DNA from: Magnetococcus sp. PR-3
GTDB taxonomy: Bacteria; Pseudomonadota; Magnetococcia; Magnetococcales; Magnetococcaceae
Assembly (NCBI RefSeq): GCF_036689865.1
Contig: NZ_JBAHUQ010000001.1
Span: forward strand, 310,001 to 374,000
Direction: 5' to 3'
DNA length: 64,000 bases
The position numbers and the translations under genes are program-made. Of this stretch, positions 41,697 through 50,668 are shown one piece after another. The notes under the pieces are model-generated. The model ran no database searches, was not told where the DNA came from, and saw only the letters and a list, made by a program, of their open reading frames with translations. Numbering within the stretch: the stretch's first letter is position 1; each line of letters opens with the position of its first letter.

Positions 41697-42791
41697 TTAC
41701 TGCGCATAAAAAGCATACATACTTTCCACCACACGATCTTGATCCTCTTGACTAAGGTAAGGGTGCATGGGAAGGGAAAGGATACTCTGTGCATGGTCAT
41801 AAGCCACAGGGAAGTCCGCTGGAACATGTCCCAAATGGGCATAGGCTGGGTAAAACGGCAGTGCTTGGGGATAGTTAATGGCGGTGGGAATATCTAGGCT
41901 AGAGAGGTAAGCCCGTAGTTCATCCCGTTGCTGAGCACGCACCACATAAAGATGATACACATGCCGACAATCCCCACGACGTTGCGGCGTCTGTACGGCT
42001 GCAAGATCTACCAACGCTTCATCATAGCGTTGAGCCAGAGCTTCCCGTGCTTTGGTCCACCCCTCCAAACGGGGCATTTTCACATTGAGCACAGCAGCCT
42101 GCAACCCATCCATCCGGCTGTTTATACCCTCAATTTGATGATTGTTCTTCCCCCCATGGCGGGCAAACAAACGGGCATGATCTGCCAGCTTCTCCTGGTT
42201 GGTAATCAAACACCCAGCGTCCCCCATGGCCCCTAAATTTTTACCCGGATAAAAGGAGAAGGTTGCCACATCCCCAAAGCTCCCCACCACTTGGCCGTCC
42301 AGCTCAGCCAAGTGTGCCTGAGCCGCATCTTCAATCACCCATAAATTGTGTTTTTTTGCCAACGCCATAATAGCGGGCATGTTGGCAGGCTGACCATACA
42401 GATGGACAGCAATAATGCCACGGGTTTTGGGGGTTATTTTTTCAGCCAGTTTTTCAACATCCAGACAAAAATAGTCGGCTTCTGTATCACAAAAAACCAC
42501 CTGCCCACCGGCTTGGGTAATGGTTTCACTGGTCGCAATCCAGCTATGTGCTGTGGTAATGACCTCATCCCCAGCGTCCAAACCCAGCGCATGCATGGCA
42601 ATATAGAGTGCATCGGTACCATTACCGCACGAGACGCAGTGTTTTACCCCCATCATCTGGGCAAAGCCAGCTTCAAAGGCCTCGACATGAGGACCCCGAA
42701 TAAAAGATGAAGTGGTAATAACATGATCGATGGCGGCATCCAAAGAAGCTTGAATGGATCGATGCTGAGCGAGAAGATCAACAAACTGCAT
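41697..42791 (-). CDS. Sugar aminotransferase of the WbpE/WlbC type (DegT/DnrJ/EryC1/StrS)
   Basis: The protein has 364 residues. CGNGTDALYIAMHAL and the PLP lysine segment FSFYPGKNLGAMGDAG are typical of WbpE/WlbC, which aminate UDP-3-keto-GlcNAcA at C3. EDAAQAHLA and the INYPQALPFYP segment also fit. It lies five bases after the hexapeptide acetyltransferase and is preceded by a Gfo/Idh dehydrogenase; this trio corresponds to WbpB-WbpD-WbpE making UDP-2,3-diacetamido-2,3-dideoxy-glucuronic acid. FdtB-type 3-amino-deoxysugar synthesis is an alternative, but no FdtA isomerase is present. Confidence 0.87.
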   Translation of the reverse strand: MQFVDLLAQHRSIQASLDAAIDHVITTSSFIRGPHVEAFEAGFAQMMGVKHCVSCGNGTDALYIAMHALGLDAGDEVITTAHSWIATSETITQAGGQVVFCDTEADYFCLDVEKLAEKITPKTRGIIAVHLYGQPANMPAIMALAKKHNLWVIEDAAQAHLAELDGQVVGSFGDVATFSFYPGKNLGAMGDAGCLITNQEKLADHARLFARHGGKNNHQIEGINSRMDGLQAAVLNVKMPRLEGWTKAREALAQRYDEALVDLAAVQTPQRRGDCRHVYHLYVVRAQQRDELRAYLSSLDIPTAINYPQALPFYPAYAHLGHVPADFPVAYDHAQSILSLPMHPYLSQEDQDRVVESMYAFYAQ

Positions 42792-42796
42792 GGCAC

Positions 42797-43282
42797 TTAC
42801 TCAATTGAAGTTGATTCTAGCGTTAAAGGACGAATCAAACGGGCCGGATTACCTGCATAAACACCTGGCTGTTCAATATCTTTTGTCACCACAGCACCCG
42901 CCCCAATCACCACATGATCACAAATGGTCACCGGCAGCACCGTTGCATGGGTCCCGATAGAGACATGACTACCTAACCGGGTTGCCTTCCATTGGCTCAC
43001 ATCCCCCCCTGCCGGGCCACCCTGGGCAAACAGGTCATTTACAAACATGGCACCGTGGGAGATGAAGCAGTCATCCCCCATGCTCACCAGTTCACAGATA
43101 AAGGCGTGGGATTGAACACGGCAGCGTTTGCCAATGGTGACCCCTTTTTGGATCTCAACAAAAGGCCCCACAAAGCTATGATCACCTATATGGCAACCAT
43201 ATAAGTTGGCAGGTTCGATCACGACAACCTGATCACCAAACACGACATCTTTAATACCAACCTGTTTAAACGTGGCAGCCAT
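42797..43282 (-). CDS. Left-handed beta-helix acetyltransferase (WbpD/WlbB-like)
   Basis: The protein has 161 residues from ATG 43282, which overlaps the dehydrogenase gene by 17 bases; an in-frame TTG at 43309 would add nine residues. Hexapeptide repeats run through most of the protein (IGDHSFVGPFVEI, IGKRCRVQSHAFI), ending with VIGAGAVVTKDIEQPGVYAGNPARLI, the classic end of this family. It would acetylate the 3-amino group formed by the neighbouring aminotransferase using acetyl-CoA. Length and order match WbpD/WlbB in Pseudomonas and Bordetella clusters. Confidence 0.86.
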   Translation of the reverse strand: MAATFKQVGIKDVVFGDQVVVIEPANLYGCHIGDHSFVGPFVEIQKGVTIGKRCRVQSHAFICELVSMGDDCFISHGAMFVNDLFAQGGPAGGDVSQWKATRLGSHVSIGTHATVLPVTICDHVVIGAGAVVTKDIEQPGVYAGNPARLIRPLTLESTSIE

Positions 43283-44294
43283 GCTTGGCCGCCGTATAAA
43301 TTTTATCAATAATCTCCACGGTCTTCAGCCCTTCAAAACCAGCAGTACCAATCACCCCTTGCCCGGTCAGCACACTGACCAGATTATTATAGACCGCGCC
43401 ATGGTTGGACATCGAGCCCACATAGTGGCCATATTGATTGGGTGGACGCCCCTCAGGCAACCCTTCCACCAGGTGATCTTCAATATTTTGATACTCCAAC
43501 TCATTCAAATATTGCCCACCAATTTTGACACTGCCCTTTTCACAAAACAGTGTCAAAGAGCCCTCCATATTTTTACCGTAGCTATTAATGGTAAAGTTAA
43601 CCGTACCCAACGCCCCATTATGAAAACCCAGCGCCACCACCCCCGCATCTTCAAATTCCACATTCTGCTGATGGCAAAAATTCTGGGTCAGCGCTAAAGC
43701 TTGTTTAACATCCCCCACCATATAGTAGAGCAGATCAATAAAATGGCTGAACTGTGTATACAAACAACCACCATCCAGCTCTTTACTGCCCTTCCAGGTA
43801 TCTTTTTCATAATACTGAGCATTACGGTTCCAAAAGCAGCTTAACTGCACACTGTAGACCCGCCCCAGTTTACCTTCATCAATCAGCTGTTTAATAGCCA
43901 CAACGGGGGGGTTATAGCGGTTCTGTTTAACCACAAACAAGCGCTTATTGGCACGTTCCCCTGCTTTAATCATCTCCCCACAATCGGCTACAGAGATCGC
44001 CATCGGTTTTTCACACAACACATGGCAACCCGCTGCAAATGCCCGCAAGGTATGTTGGGCATGCAAACCGTTGGGTGTGCAGATGGAGACCACATCGATC
44101 TCATCCCCCATCTGTTCAAACATCGCATCAATCTCTGTAAAAGCCTGTGCCTGTAGCCCTTGCACCAAGGTATTGGCCTTTTCGGGCACCACATCGCATA
44201 CAGCAACCAACTGGCCATGGCTTTGAATATGCTCAAGATGTCGCTGAGCAATACGCCCACAACCAACGATGGCAAATTTTAAGGGACCAGGCAT
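43266..44294 (-). CDS. Gfo/Idh/MocA oxidoreductase (WbpB/WlbA-like)
   Basis: The protein has 342 residues. The N-terminal Rossmann motif AIVGCGRIAQRH, the CTPNGLHAQH loop and CEKPMA with its conserved Lys identify the Gfo/Idh/MocA family. The best contextual match is WbpB/WlbA, which oxidises UDP-GlcNAcA at C3 and regenerates NAD by 2-oxoglutarate. It is followed without gap by the WbpD- and WbpE-like genes. A WbpA-type UDP-GlcNAc 6-dehydrogenase, needed to make the substrate, is not in the window. Confidence 0.86.
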   Translation of the reverse strand: MPGPLKFAIVGCGRIAQRHLEHIQSHGQLVAVCDVVPEKANTLVQGLQAQAFTEIDAMFEQMGDEIDVVSICTPNGLHAQHTLRAFAAGCHVLCEKPMAISVADCGEMIKAGERANKRLFVVKQNRYNPPVVAIKQLIDEGKLGRVYSVQLSCFWNRNAQYYEKDTWKGSKELDGGCLYTQFSHFIDLLYYMVGDVKQALALTQNFCHQQNVEFEDAGVVALGFHNGALGTVNFTINSYGKNMEGSLTLFCEKGSVKIGGQYLNELEYQNIEDHLVEGLPEGRPPNQYGHYVGSMSNHGAVYNNLVSVLTGQGVIGTAGFEGLKTVEIIDKIYTAAKHGCHV

Positions 44295-44397
44295 CTCAAC
44301 ACCACACTTACTCAGAGTTAATTCTGTTTTTTACTTAGGCCTGAACCGGCATCCAACGTAATGTCACAGCTCAGACCATAACCAACCAGATGCAGGT

Positions 44398-45687
44398 TTA
44401 ACGCTCTGCAGGGTGAATTTCCCACGCCAGTAAAGGGTGAAGCAAGCCTGGCGGTTTTGCGCCACGGGTACGACCCAACTGGTTAACCGAAAGCTCGTGA
44501 TAGGTAAAGTTAACCCTTTGATCCATAATGATACCACGCTCCATGGGAACCTCCATATTGACACTGGCTTCATAGGTGCCCAAGTTCATCAACTCACCTG
44601 GAATGTGGCAAACACTCTTATAACGCCCTTTGGGGCGCAGACGTTCTGGGTTTTGAAAAAGAAAATCACTGGTACAGAAAATATTAACACCATCACCGGA
44701 TGAAACCGTTAAGGTAATACGCAAATTACGGATATCTTCCTGCAGGGTATATTCAATCTCAGCGATGACGGGGTTTTCCGTGGCCAACAGGGTATCCTCT
44801 CGGCCGTTATGATCCAAAATACGCAAGGCATGCAAAACCACCTCATGCTTTTTAGGGGCGTCTTCGTCGGACCAAACCACGACCCGGTCATCACTCCCCC
44901 CATCATTTAGATAACGGTTGATGACATCTGACGTCTCCCCCTGCATCACAATCCGACCTTGCTCCATTAAGATCGAATGCGGGCATAACTGTTTGACGGC
45001 ACCCAGGTTATGGCTCACAAAGAGCACGGTTCTGCCCTCGCCATCACTGGCATCTTTCATCTTACCCAAGCATTTGGCCTGAAATTCAGCATCACCAACA
45101 GCCAGCACCTCATCCACAATGAGAACATCAGGCTCTAAATGGGCCGCCACCGCAAAAGCCAAGCGAACATGCATGCCAGAGGAGTAACGCTTGACGGGCG
45201 TATCGATATATTTAGCAACCCCTGAAAATTCAACAATTTGATCAAACTTCTTTTGAATCTCTTCTTTTTGCATACCTAATATGGCGCCGTTAAGAAAGAT
45301 ATTCTCACGGCCTGTCAACTCAGGATGGAACCCCGTTCCCACCTCTAAAAGACTGGCGATACGACCTTGAATGAATATTTCGCCTTCTGTTGGGGCCGTT
45401 ACCCGTGAAAGTAACTTCAATAACGTGGATTTTCCGGCACCGTTTTTACCAATAATCCCGACAATACCCCCTTTGGGAATTTGCAGGTTAATATCCTGCA
45501 AAGCCCAGACAAACTCACCACCAGCCTGGGCGCGGTTATTGGTTTGGCCTAGTTTTTTAAAAGGGTCTTCTTTTCCCAAAAGTTTGGCAAACCACCGGTT
45601 AAGATCATGAGAGAGCGTACCGGTACCTACCTCACCTAGGCGATACAGCTTTGAGACCCCTTCCATCACCAGGCTATGTTCCGTCAC
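44398..45687 (-). CDS. wzt: ABC transporter ATP-binding protein with Wzt-type C-terminal domain
   Basis: The protein has 429 residues; the GTG start has AAAGGTGG 8 bases ahead. Walker A is GIIGKNGAGKSTLL, the signature is RYSSGMHVRLAFA and Walker B VLIVDEVLAVGD, the pattern of polysaccharide exporters (KpsT/Wzt/TagH). An extra domain of about 150 residues follows the ATPase (residues 275-429), similar in position to the Wzt carbohydrate-binding domain that recognises the polymer's terminal modification. Its membrane partner is the ABC-2 permease at 50669-51532, about 5 kb upstream on the same strand. Together they would export an O-antigen or capsule lipid-linked polymer. Confidence 0.88.
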   Translation of the reverse strand: MTEHSLVMEGVSKLYRLGEVGTGTLSHDLNRWFAKLLGKEDPFKKLGQTNNRAQAGGEFVWALQDINLQIPKGGIVGIIGKNGAGKSTLLKLLSRVTAPTEGEIFIQGRIASLLEVGTGFHPELTGRENIFLNGAILGMQKEEIQKKFDQIVEFSGVAKYIDTPVKRYSSGMHVRLAFAVAAHLEPDVLIVDEVLAVGDAEFQAKCLGKMKDASDGEGRTVLFVSHNLGAVKQLCPHSILMEQGRIVMQGETSDVINRYLNDGGSDDRVVVWSDEDAPKKHEVVLHALRILDHNGREDTLLATENPVIAEIEYTLQEDIRNLRITLTVSSGDGVNIFCTSDFLFQNPERLRPKGRYKSVCHIPGELMNLGTYEASVNMEVPMERGIIMDQRVNFTYHELSVNQLGRTRGAKPPGLLHPLLAWEIHPAER

Positions 45688-45914
45688 TGCAGACCACCTT
45701 TTAAGAAAAACATTTGGCTAAAAATGCCACCTTCATAAACAAAAACACACGCTTCCATTCATCTGCATCATTCATTCCACCCAGACTACCCTTAAACCCA
45801 TCATTGACGGTTTGCACCGATCTAAACCGTACCGAACAAGCCGTAAGCAGGCATGTACAACCATGGGGACTGCCTAAGGTTTTTTTAACCATGACCTGTC
45901 CATAAACAGACCGG

Positions 45915-47237
45915 TTAGGATGATCCATGGGTGTCCGTTTGGTGCGCGGCAAGGCTCTCTTCAAAAAGCATACATTGGTGGCGCGTCATTTCTCGTGCTG
46001 AGTAGTGCTCAAAGGCATCCCAGTTGGTCTCAGGCGTATACGGCAGGGATTGCAACATCTCTTGCCATTTTTCAAGCAGTTCAACTTCCGTGTGGCCTTG
46101 AGCTTCTGAAAAGGTCACAAGGGAGACACCGCCTACTTTTTTAACCACCTCAACAACCCCACTCTGCTCATGAAACACCAATAGAATCGGAATCTTAGCC
46201 AGCAGTTGCGCATAAATTTTTGAAGCCGAGTAACTGGGATCATCCGATCCGACGATCACCAAAAAATCAGCTTTCTGAAGCAGGCTAAGCGCATGAAAAT
46301 ATGGAATGCGTAGCGGGAACTCCTGCACATGTTCGGCAACCCCAAAGGCTTCTGCCAAGGGCTCAACACGTTTTTTTTCACGCCCTTTGGGGGCATAGTC
46401 GGTACCCACAAAGGTTAGGTGCACCCGATCAAACAACGCGGGCTGTTTCTGTTTCCCCAACAGCAGTGCTTTAAAGACCAGACCTAATGCCTTCTCCATA
46501 TCTGGGCCACCTCGCCCAACATAGACCCCTTTAAAACACGGCTGTTTGGTCGCCTGGGCCAGAAAAGGCTCGATTTCAGAACTCGACACCTGCTCTGCCA
46601 CCGTCCAATCAACCTGGGCCGCACCAAATGTTAGAGTCTGCTTAGGGACTTTTTTCAAGTGGGCATACCGAACCTCCAGCTCATCCAAATAGGCTTTGGA
46701 AACCGCAATCAAGCCTGACACCCGCTTCATCACATAGGGTTCCATATAACGGTTCAGGGTATGAATAAACCAATATTTAGGCGGGCGGGCCTGGGGATTA
46801 TCATCATAATATTGATTATACCAAGGATCCTGAATATCCAAGACATAGGGAACACCGCTCCAAGCTCGCCACCATCTAGCCAGGATAAACATTTGAAAAA
46901 CCGTGCTCGAAATATAGATTAAATCATATTTTTCTCTGCGCAAAAGTCGTAAACCCGTCCAGAACAGGCTCCACAACGCACGTAACCCTAAATTACCCAA
47001 CCCCACACGGCGGGTCCAAGAGGCTGGCCATGCGCGAACACGTACCACGTCACACCCTTCAGGAAGTGACGCCTCTAATAACGGGTCGGTTGACTGCTCC
47101 ACATCTTCAGGACGTACCGCCAAAACTGTTGCTTTCCAGCCAAACTGCTCGAAATAGGGCAAGCTGGTCCGTAAGCGGTGCATATCTGCGGTATTGGAAG
47201 GGGGAAAGTGTGGTGAGATGCACAGAACTCGTTTCAT
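45915..47237 (-). CDS. Glycosyltransferase family 4-like
   Basis: The protein has 440 residues, starting three bases after the stop of the preceding transferase gene. The N-terminal VLCISPHFPPSNTADMHRLR and YVLDIQDPWYNQYY resemble the acceptor half of GT4 enzymes, and GLIAVSKAYLDEL is typical. The C-terminal half is less standard: VGSDDPSYSASKIYAQLLAKIPIL replaces the usual E-x7-E block. It probably transfers a sugar to the same glycan as its two upstream neighbours. Confidence 0.78.
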   Translation of the reverse strand: MKRVLCISPHFPPSNTADMHRLRTSLPYFEQFGWKATVLAVRPEDVEQSTDPLLEASLPEGCDVVRVRAWPASWTRRVGLGNLGLRALWSLFWTGLRLLRREKYDLIYISSTVFQMFILARWWRAWSGVPYVLDIQDPWYNQYYDDNPQARPPKYWFIHTLNRYMEPYVMKRVSGLIAVSKAYLDELEVRYAHLKKVPKQTLTFGAAQVDWTVAEQVSSSEIEPFLAQATKQPCFKGVYVGRGGPDMEKALGLVFKALLLGKQKQPALFDRVHLTFVGTDYAPKGREKKRVEPLAEAFGVAEHVQEFPLRIPYFHALSLLQKADFLVIVGSDDPSYSASKIYAQLLAKIPILLVFHEQSGVVEVVKKVGGVSLVTFSEAQGHTEVELLEKWQEMLQSLPYTPETNWDAFEHYSAREMTRHQCMLFEESLAAHQTDTHGSS

Positions 47238-47240
47238 ACT

Positions 47241-48494
47241 TCACCCCTGTGCAGAAGGTTGTGAGAGTGCTTTTTGCACCTGCTCCAAGAGCACCTTGGC
47301 ATCCTGTTCCCAGCTATAGGTTGCCATAGCGGCCTGTAAGGAAGCTTGCTTGGCCTGCTGTAGACGTTTTTGGGATGGGAGTAACATATTGAGCACGTTT
47401 GCCAGTGAGGTTGGCTGGTTCTGTTCATAAACAAAACAGGCTTGGGGCACCGCCTCTGCCAACTCCTTCTGGCCTGCGGTATCACTTGCCACCAACGCCA
47501 AACCACTGCGCAAATACTCCATGCTCTTGTTGGTGATGGTTAAATCACGACTGGGGCAGTCACTCAGCTCACCACAAAAGCCGATATCATGCTCAGCCAG
47601 ACGTGCCAACAATTGAGCCTGTGGCACCACCCCATGAAAATAGATATGTGGCTGCATAAAGTCCGGGGCAAGCGCACGAAGCTGTGCCTCCATACCCGGC
47701 CTAGGGTTACCCCTCAGGTGAATCTCAAAAGGCTGTGTCACCGCATGCAAGGCCTGCATTAACTGCTCTAGTCCGCGACCTGGACCGATGGTTTGAGAGA
47801 ACCAAACCAGCGAGACCAACTCAGGATCCTGACGGTCCAGCACCTCTCCACACAGCAGATCTCTTTCTGCCCAGGGAAACGTATTATAGACCACAGCAGG
47901 TGGGGTTGCCTGATAGGCGCGCGCCAGAGCTTGGCTCAACGCTTGAGATGTGGTGGTCACGTAGGCAGCATCTTGCAGTAACTTGGCCTCATAGGCTTTC
48001 ATTTTACCCATGGGCCGTTTGGCGCGGTCGGCGGGGAGCAGATCTTCTGAATACCAATCCTCCACATCCATCGCGACTTTGTGTCCCGCTTGCATCAACT
48101 TGACCCCCACCCACAAAGCGGGCTCCAGATGCACAATATACAGATCAGCTTGACGGGTATGCGCGTAATGGAAAAGTCGGCGGGTAAAATAGCCTAACTG
48201 AGCAGAACTCTCCCACCCCAAAAAGCGGTGTAACCATTGAGCCCCTTTGACCCGTAACCGCGCGCGTAACCATCGCGCACGATCCAACCAAGAGCCTTGA
48301 ACCAAATCCACCATGGGGGTGTAACGCCACCGCGCACCATGAAGCAAAGCCTCTGTTCTTTGCGCACTGGAGAGATCTAGTATAGAACCCAGAACTTCAA
48401 CATCATGCCCCGCCTGCGCAAGCGCAGCAGCCTCTTTGGCGACCCGAGGGTTATTGATGACTTGAAATCCTGAAATGATGACAATTCGGCTCAT
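47241..48494 (-). CDS. Glycosyltransferase family 4
   Basis: The protein has 417 residues; the ATG overlaps the FkbM stop by four bases (ATGA). IVIISGFQVINNPRVAKEA is a frequent GT4 N-terminus with the glycine loop missing its first Gly, MDVEDWYSED is the hinge, and NKSMEYLRSGLALVASDTAGQKEL holds the donor-binding part. It is the middle gene of a three-gene coupled run (methyltransferase, GT, GT). Donor sugar unknown. Confidence 0.82.
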   Translation of the reverse strand: MSRIVIISGFQVINNPRVAKEAAALAQAGHDVEVLGSILDLSSAQRTEALLHGARWRYTPMVDLVQGSWLDRARWLRARLRVKGAQWLHRFLGWESSAQLGYFTRRLFHYAHTRQADLYIVHLEPALWVGVKLMQAGHKVAMDVEDWYSEDLLPADRAKRPMGKMKAYEAKLLQDAAYVTTTSQALSQALARAYQATPPAVVYNTFPWAERDLLCGEVLDRQDPELVSLVWFSQTIGPGRGLEQLMQALHAVTQPFEIHLRGNPRPGMEAQLRALAPDFMQPHIYFHGVVPQAQLLARLAEHDIGFCGELSDCPSRDLTITNKSMEYLRSGLALVASDTAGQKELAEAVPQACFVYEQNQPTSLANVLNMLLPSQKRLQQAKQASLQAAMATYSWEQDAKVLLEQVQKALSQPSAQG

Positions 48495-49324
48495 GCAGGT
48501 GGCATCCCCAGCAGATGGAACAACGTGTAAGGCACAGTGGCATCCAAAGGCTCACCACGCTCCAGCACCTCAACCTGATAACCTCGCGCTTTAAGCCAAG
48601 CATCGCAAGCAACCGCCAGATCCATGGTGTGCACCTCCACGATCATAATGGGTAAGTGCTGTTCAATGGTCTCAACCGCCCCTTCAAGCACCTCCATCTC
48701 CGCCCCTTCAACATCGACTTTCATCAAATGAGGCGGTTCAATCTCACCCACCCGGACCAAATCATCCAAGCGACGGACCTGTACCGTAATCTCCTGTTGA
48801 TGATCCCGACCACTCTGAAAACTCGAGTCTGCCAGTTTACCCATGCTGTTATCATTCATAATGGAGAAGCTTGCTTCCCCTTGACGGCCCCCAACAGCAT
48901 AGGGTTTAAGATGCAGTGGAAGCTTAGCATTAAGCTGTTTAAAGCGCTGAAGGTGCTTAATATTTTCAGGCATCGGCTCAAAGCAGTAGACCGCTTTTGC
49001 CCCATTAAGGGCCATAATCCCCGCCATAAACCCCCGATGACTTCCAATATCCAGACACACCCCTTGTTGGGGCACCAGTCTGGCCATGGTCTCCCCCACA
49101 ACTTTTTCCCAAGTACCGGTCCAGATCAATTTATCATCCGGCATGGCAATGGCCATCCACAGACCTTTAGCAGGGCCTGCATTAATTTGATAATCAAAGG
49201 ATTTATTGGCAAGAAGCAGGTTAAACAGACGACGCTGCAACCAAGCCAGAAAGGGAATTTTGCGAATATGGTCCCTCAACCACCAAGGGATTAGGTTGAC
49301 ACTTTTTTCGATCAAACCGGCCAT
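48491..49324 (-). CDS. FkbM-family SAM methyltransferase
   Basis: The protein has 277 residues. GVCLDIGSHRGFMAGIMA is SAM motif I, CFEPMPENIKHLQRF the following acidic motif, and LMKVDVEGAEMEVLEGA the hallmark of FkbM O-methyltransferases. Members in surface-glycan loci methylate sugar hydroxyls. It is the first gene of the run FkbM-GT-GT, divergent from the GT4 at 49568 across 243 bases. Such terminal methylation would be a natural recognition cue for a Wzt C-terminal domain, though this link is inference. Confidence 0.85.
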   Translation of the reverse strand: MAGLIEKSVNLIPWWLRDHIRKIPFLAWLQRRLFNLLLANKSFDYQINAGPAKGLWMAIAMPDDKLIWTGTWEKVVGETMARLVPQQGVCLDIGSHRGFMAGIMALNGAKAVYCFEPMPENIKHLQRFKQLNAKLPLHLKPYAVGGRQGEASFSIMNDNSMGKLADSSFQSGRDHQQEITVQVRRLDDLVRVGEIEPPHLMKVDVEGAEMEVLEGAVETIEQHLPIMIVEVHTMDLAVACDAWLKARGYQVEVLERGEPLDATVPYTLFHLLGMPPA

Positions 49325-49567
49325 ACAACATTACTCCCCAATAAAAACCCTGCCCGACAATAGCTCTTTAAGGCGCCATATTCTCGATCTCTATGCGCTT
49401 GAAATAAAATATGCAGCATCCATTCCAGCACGCCCCCGGTGGACTCTGACCATGGGATTTCAACCCTCAACACATGTCATGCACACGCCATGGACAGGCC
49501 CCTTTGACTTCAGGCAGAATATCCGCTCTCATGAGCAGGAGCCTATTTTTTTCTACCTGGAGCAATC

Positions 49568-50653
49568 ATGCGCATTTTAGCCCTGTTAACAGATGCCTAC
49601 GGCAACCGCGGAGGTATTGCCCAATATAACCGTGACCTGCTAGATGCCCTTGTTGCCGCTTACCCCCACAGTGAGATCACCCTGCTGCTGCGTAACCAGC
49701 AAGATGACCCTGGCCCCATACCCGAACAGATTCAGGTTGAGACCGGCGCGCTTTCGGGCAAAGTCAGCTATCTGCGCCACGCCACGTCCCAGGCCCTCTT
49801 TGGGGGCCATTATGATCTCATCCTCTGTGGGCATATCAACCTACTCCCATTAAGCCAAATACTGGGCACCCTAACCGGTACCCCTGTGATCTTACTGGGC
49901 TATGGGATTGAGGTTTGGCAACCCACAGGGGGAGGCCTAACCCGCTGGGCTTTAAACCAACTAGCTGGGTTCATCTCCATCAGCCAAACCACCACAGATC
50001 GCCTGCTGCATTGGTCCCCCTCTATTAAGGATAAAGCCCTGCTTCTACCCAACGCCATCCATTTAGACGATTACCGGGTGGATCAAAAACCCAACTATCT
50101 TTTAGAGCGTTATAAGATTGATCAAGAGAAAGTCCTGATGACCATGGGGCGTTTGGTTTCTAAGCAGCGAGCCAAAGGCTTTGATGAAGTTCTTGAAGTG
50201 TTATCCCAGCTCCAAGAAAAAGGGCATTCGATCATCTATATGGTGGTCGGAGATGGTCCAGACCGGCAGCGGCTGGAAGAAAAAGCCGAGGCCCTAGGCA
50301 TTGCCCAGCAGGTTAGGTTTACAGGCTATATTGATGAAAAAGAGAAAGCCGACCACTACCTACTGGCCGACTGTTATGCCATGCCCAGTGGTGGAGAGGG
50401 GTTTGGTTTTGTGTTACTGGAGGCCATGGCTTGCGGCATCCCCAGTATAGGCAGCACGACAGATGGTACCCGTGAAGCGATGCGGGACGGCTTATTAGGC
50501 CCTTTGGTAGATCCAACCGATACAGATCAACTGATCCATGCCATTGAACAGAGCATGAAGCAACCCCGCCAAAGGCCAGAAGCCTTAAGCTACTTTGCCT
50601 TCCCAGCCTTTACCCAACGCGTTAAAGCCCTGTTTGCCCCATGGCACCCTTAA
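49568..50653 (+). CDS. Glycosyltransferase family 4
   Basis: This 361-residue protein is the only plus-strand gene in the polysaccharide locus. The ATG follows TGGAGC with 6 bases of spacing. NRGGIAQYNRDLL is the acceptor-side glycine loop, TMGRLVSKQRAKGFDEVLEVL begins the donor domain, VVGDGPDRQRLEEKAEALG and MPSGGEGFGFVLLEAMACGIP provide the classical GT4 blocks with the E-x7-E pair. It ends 15 bases before the convergent Wzm gene. Confidence 0.9.
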   Translation: MRILALLTDAYGNRGGIAQYNRDLLDALVAAYPHSEITLLLRNQQDDPGPIPEQIQVETGALSGKVSYLRHATSQALFGGHYDLILCGHINLLPLSQILGTLTGTPVILLGYGIEVWQPTGGGLTRWALNQLAGFISISQTTTDRLLHWSPSIKDKALLLPNAIHLDDYRVDQKPNYLLERYKIDQEKVLMTMGRLVSKQRAKGFDEVLEVLSQLQEKGHSIIYMVVGDGPDRQRLEEKAEALGIAQQVRFTGYIDEKEKADHYLLADCYAMPSGGEGFGFVLLEAMACGIPSIGSTTDGTREAMRDGLLGPLVDPTDTDQLIHAIEQSMKQPRQRPEALSYFAFPAFTQRVKALFAPWHP

Positions 50654-50668
50654 GCAAAGGCAACGTCC

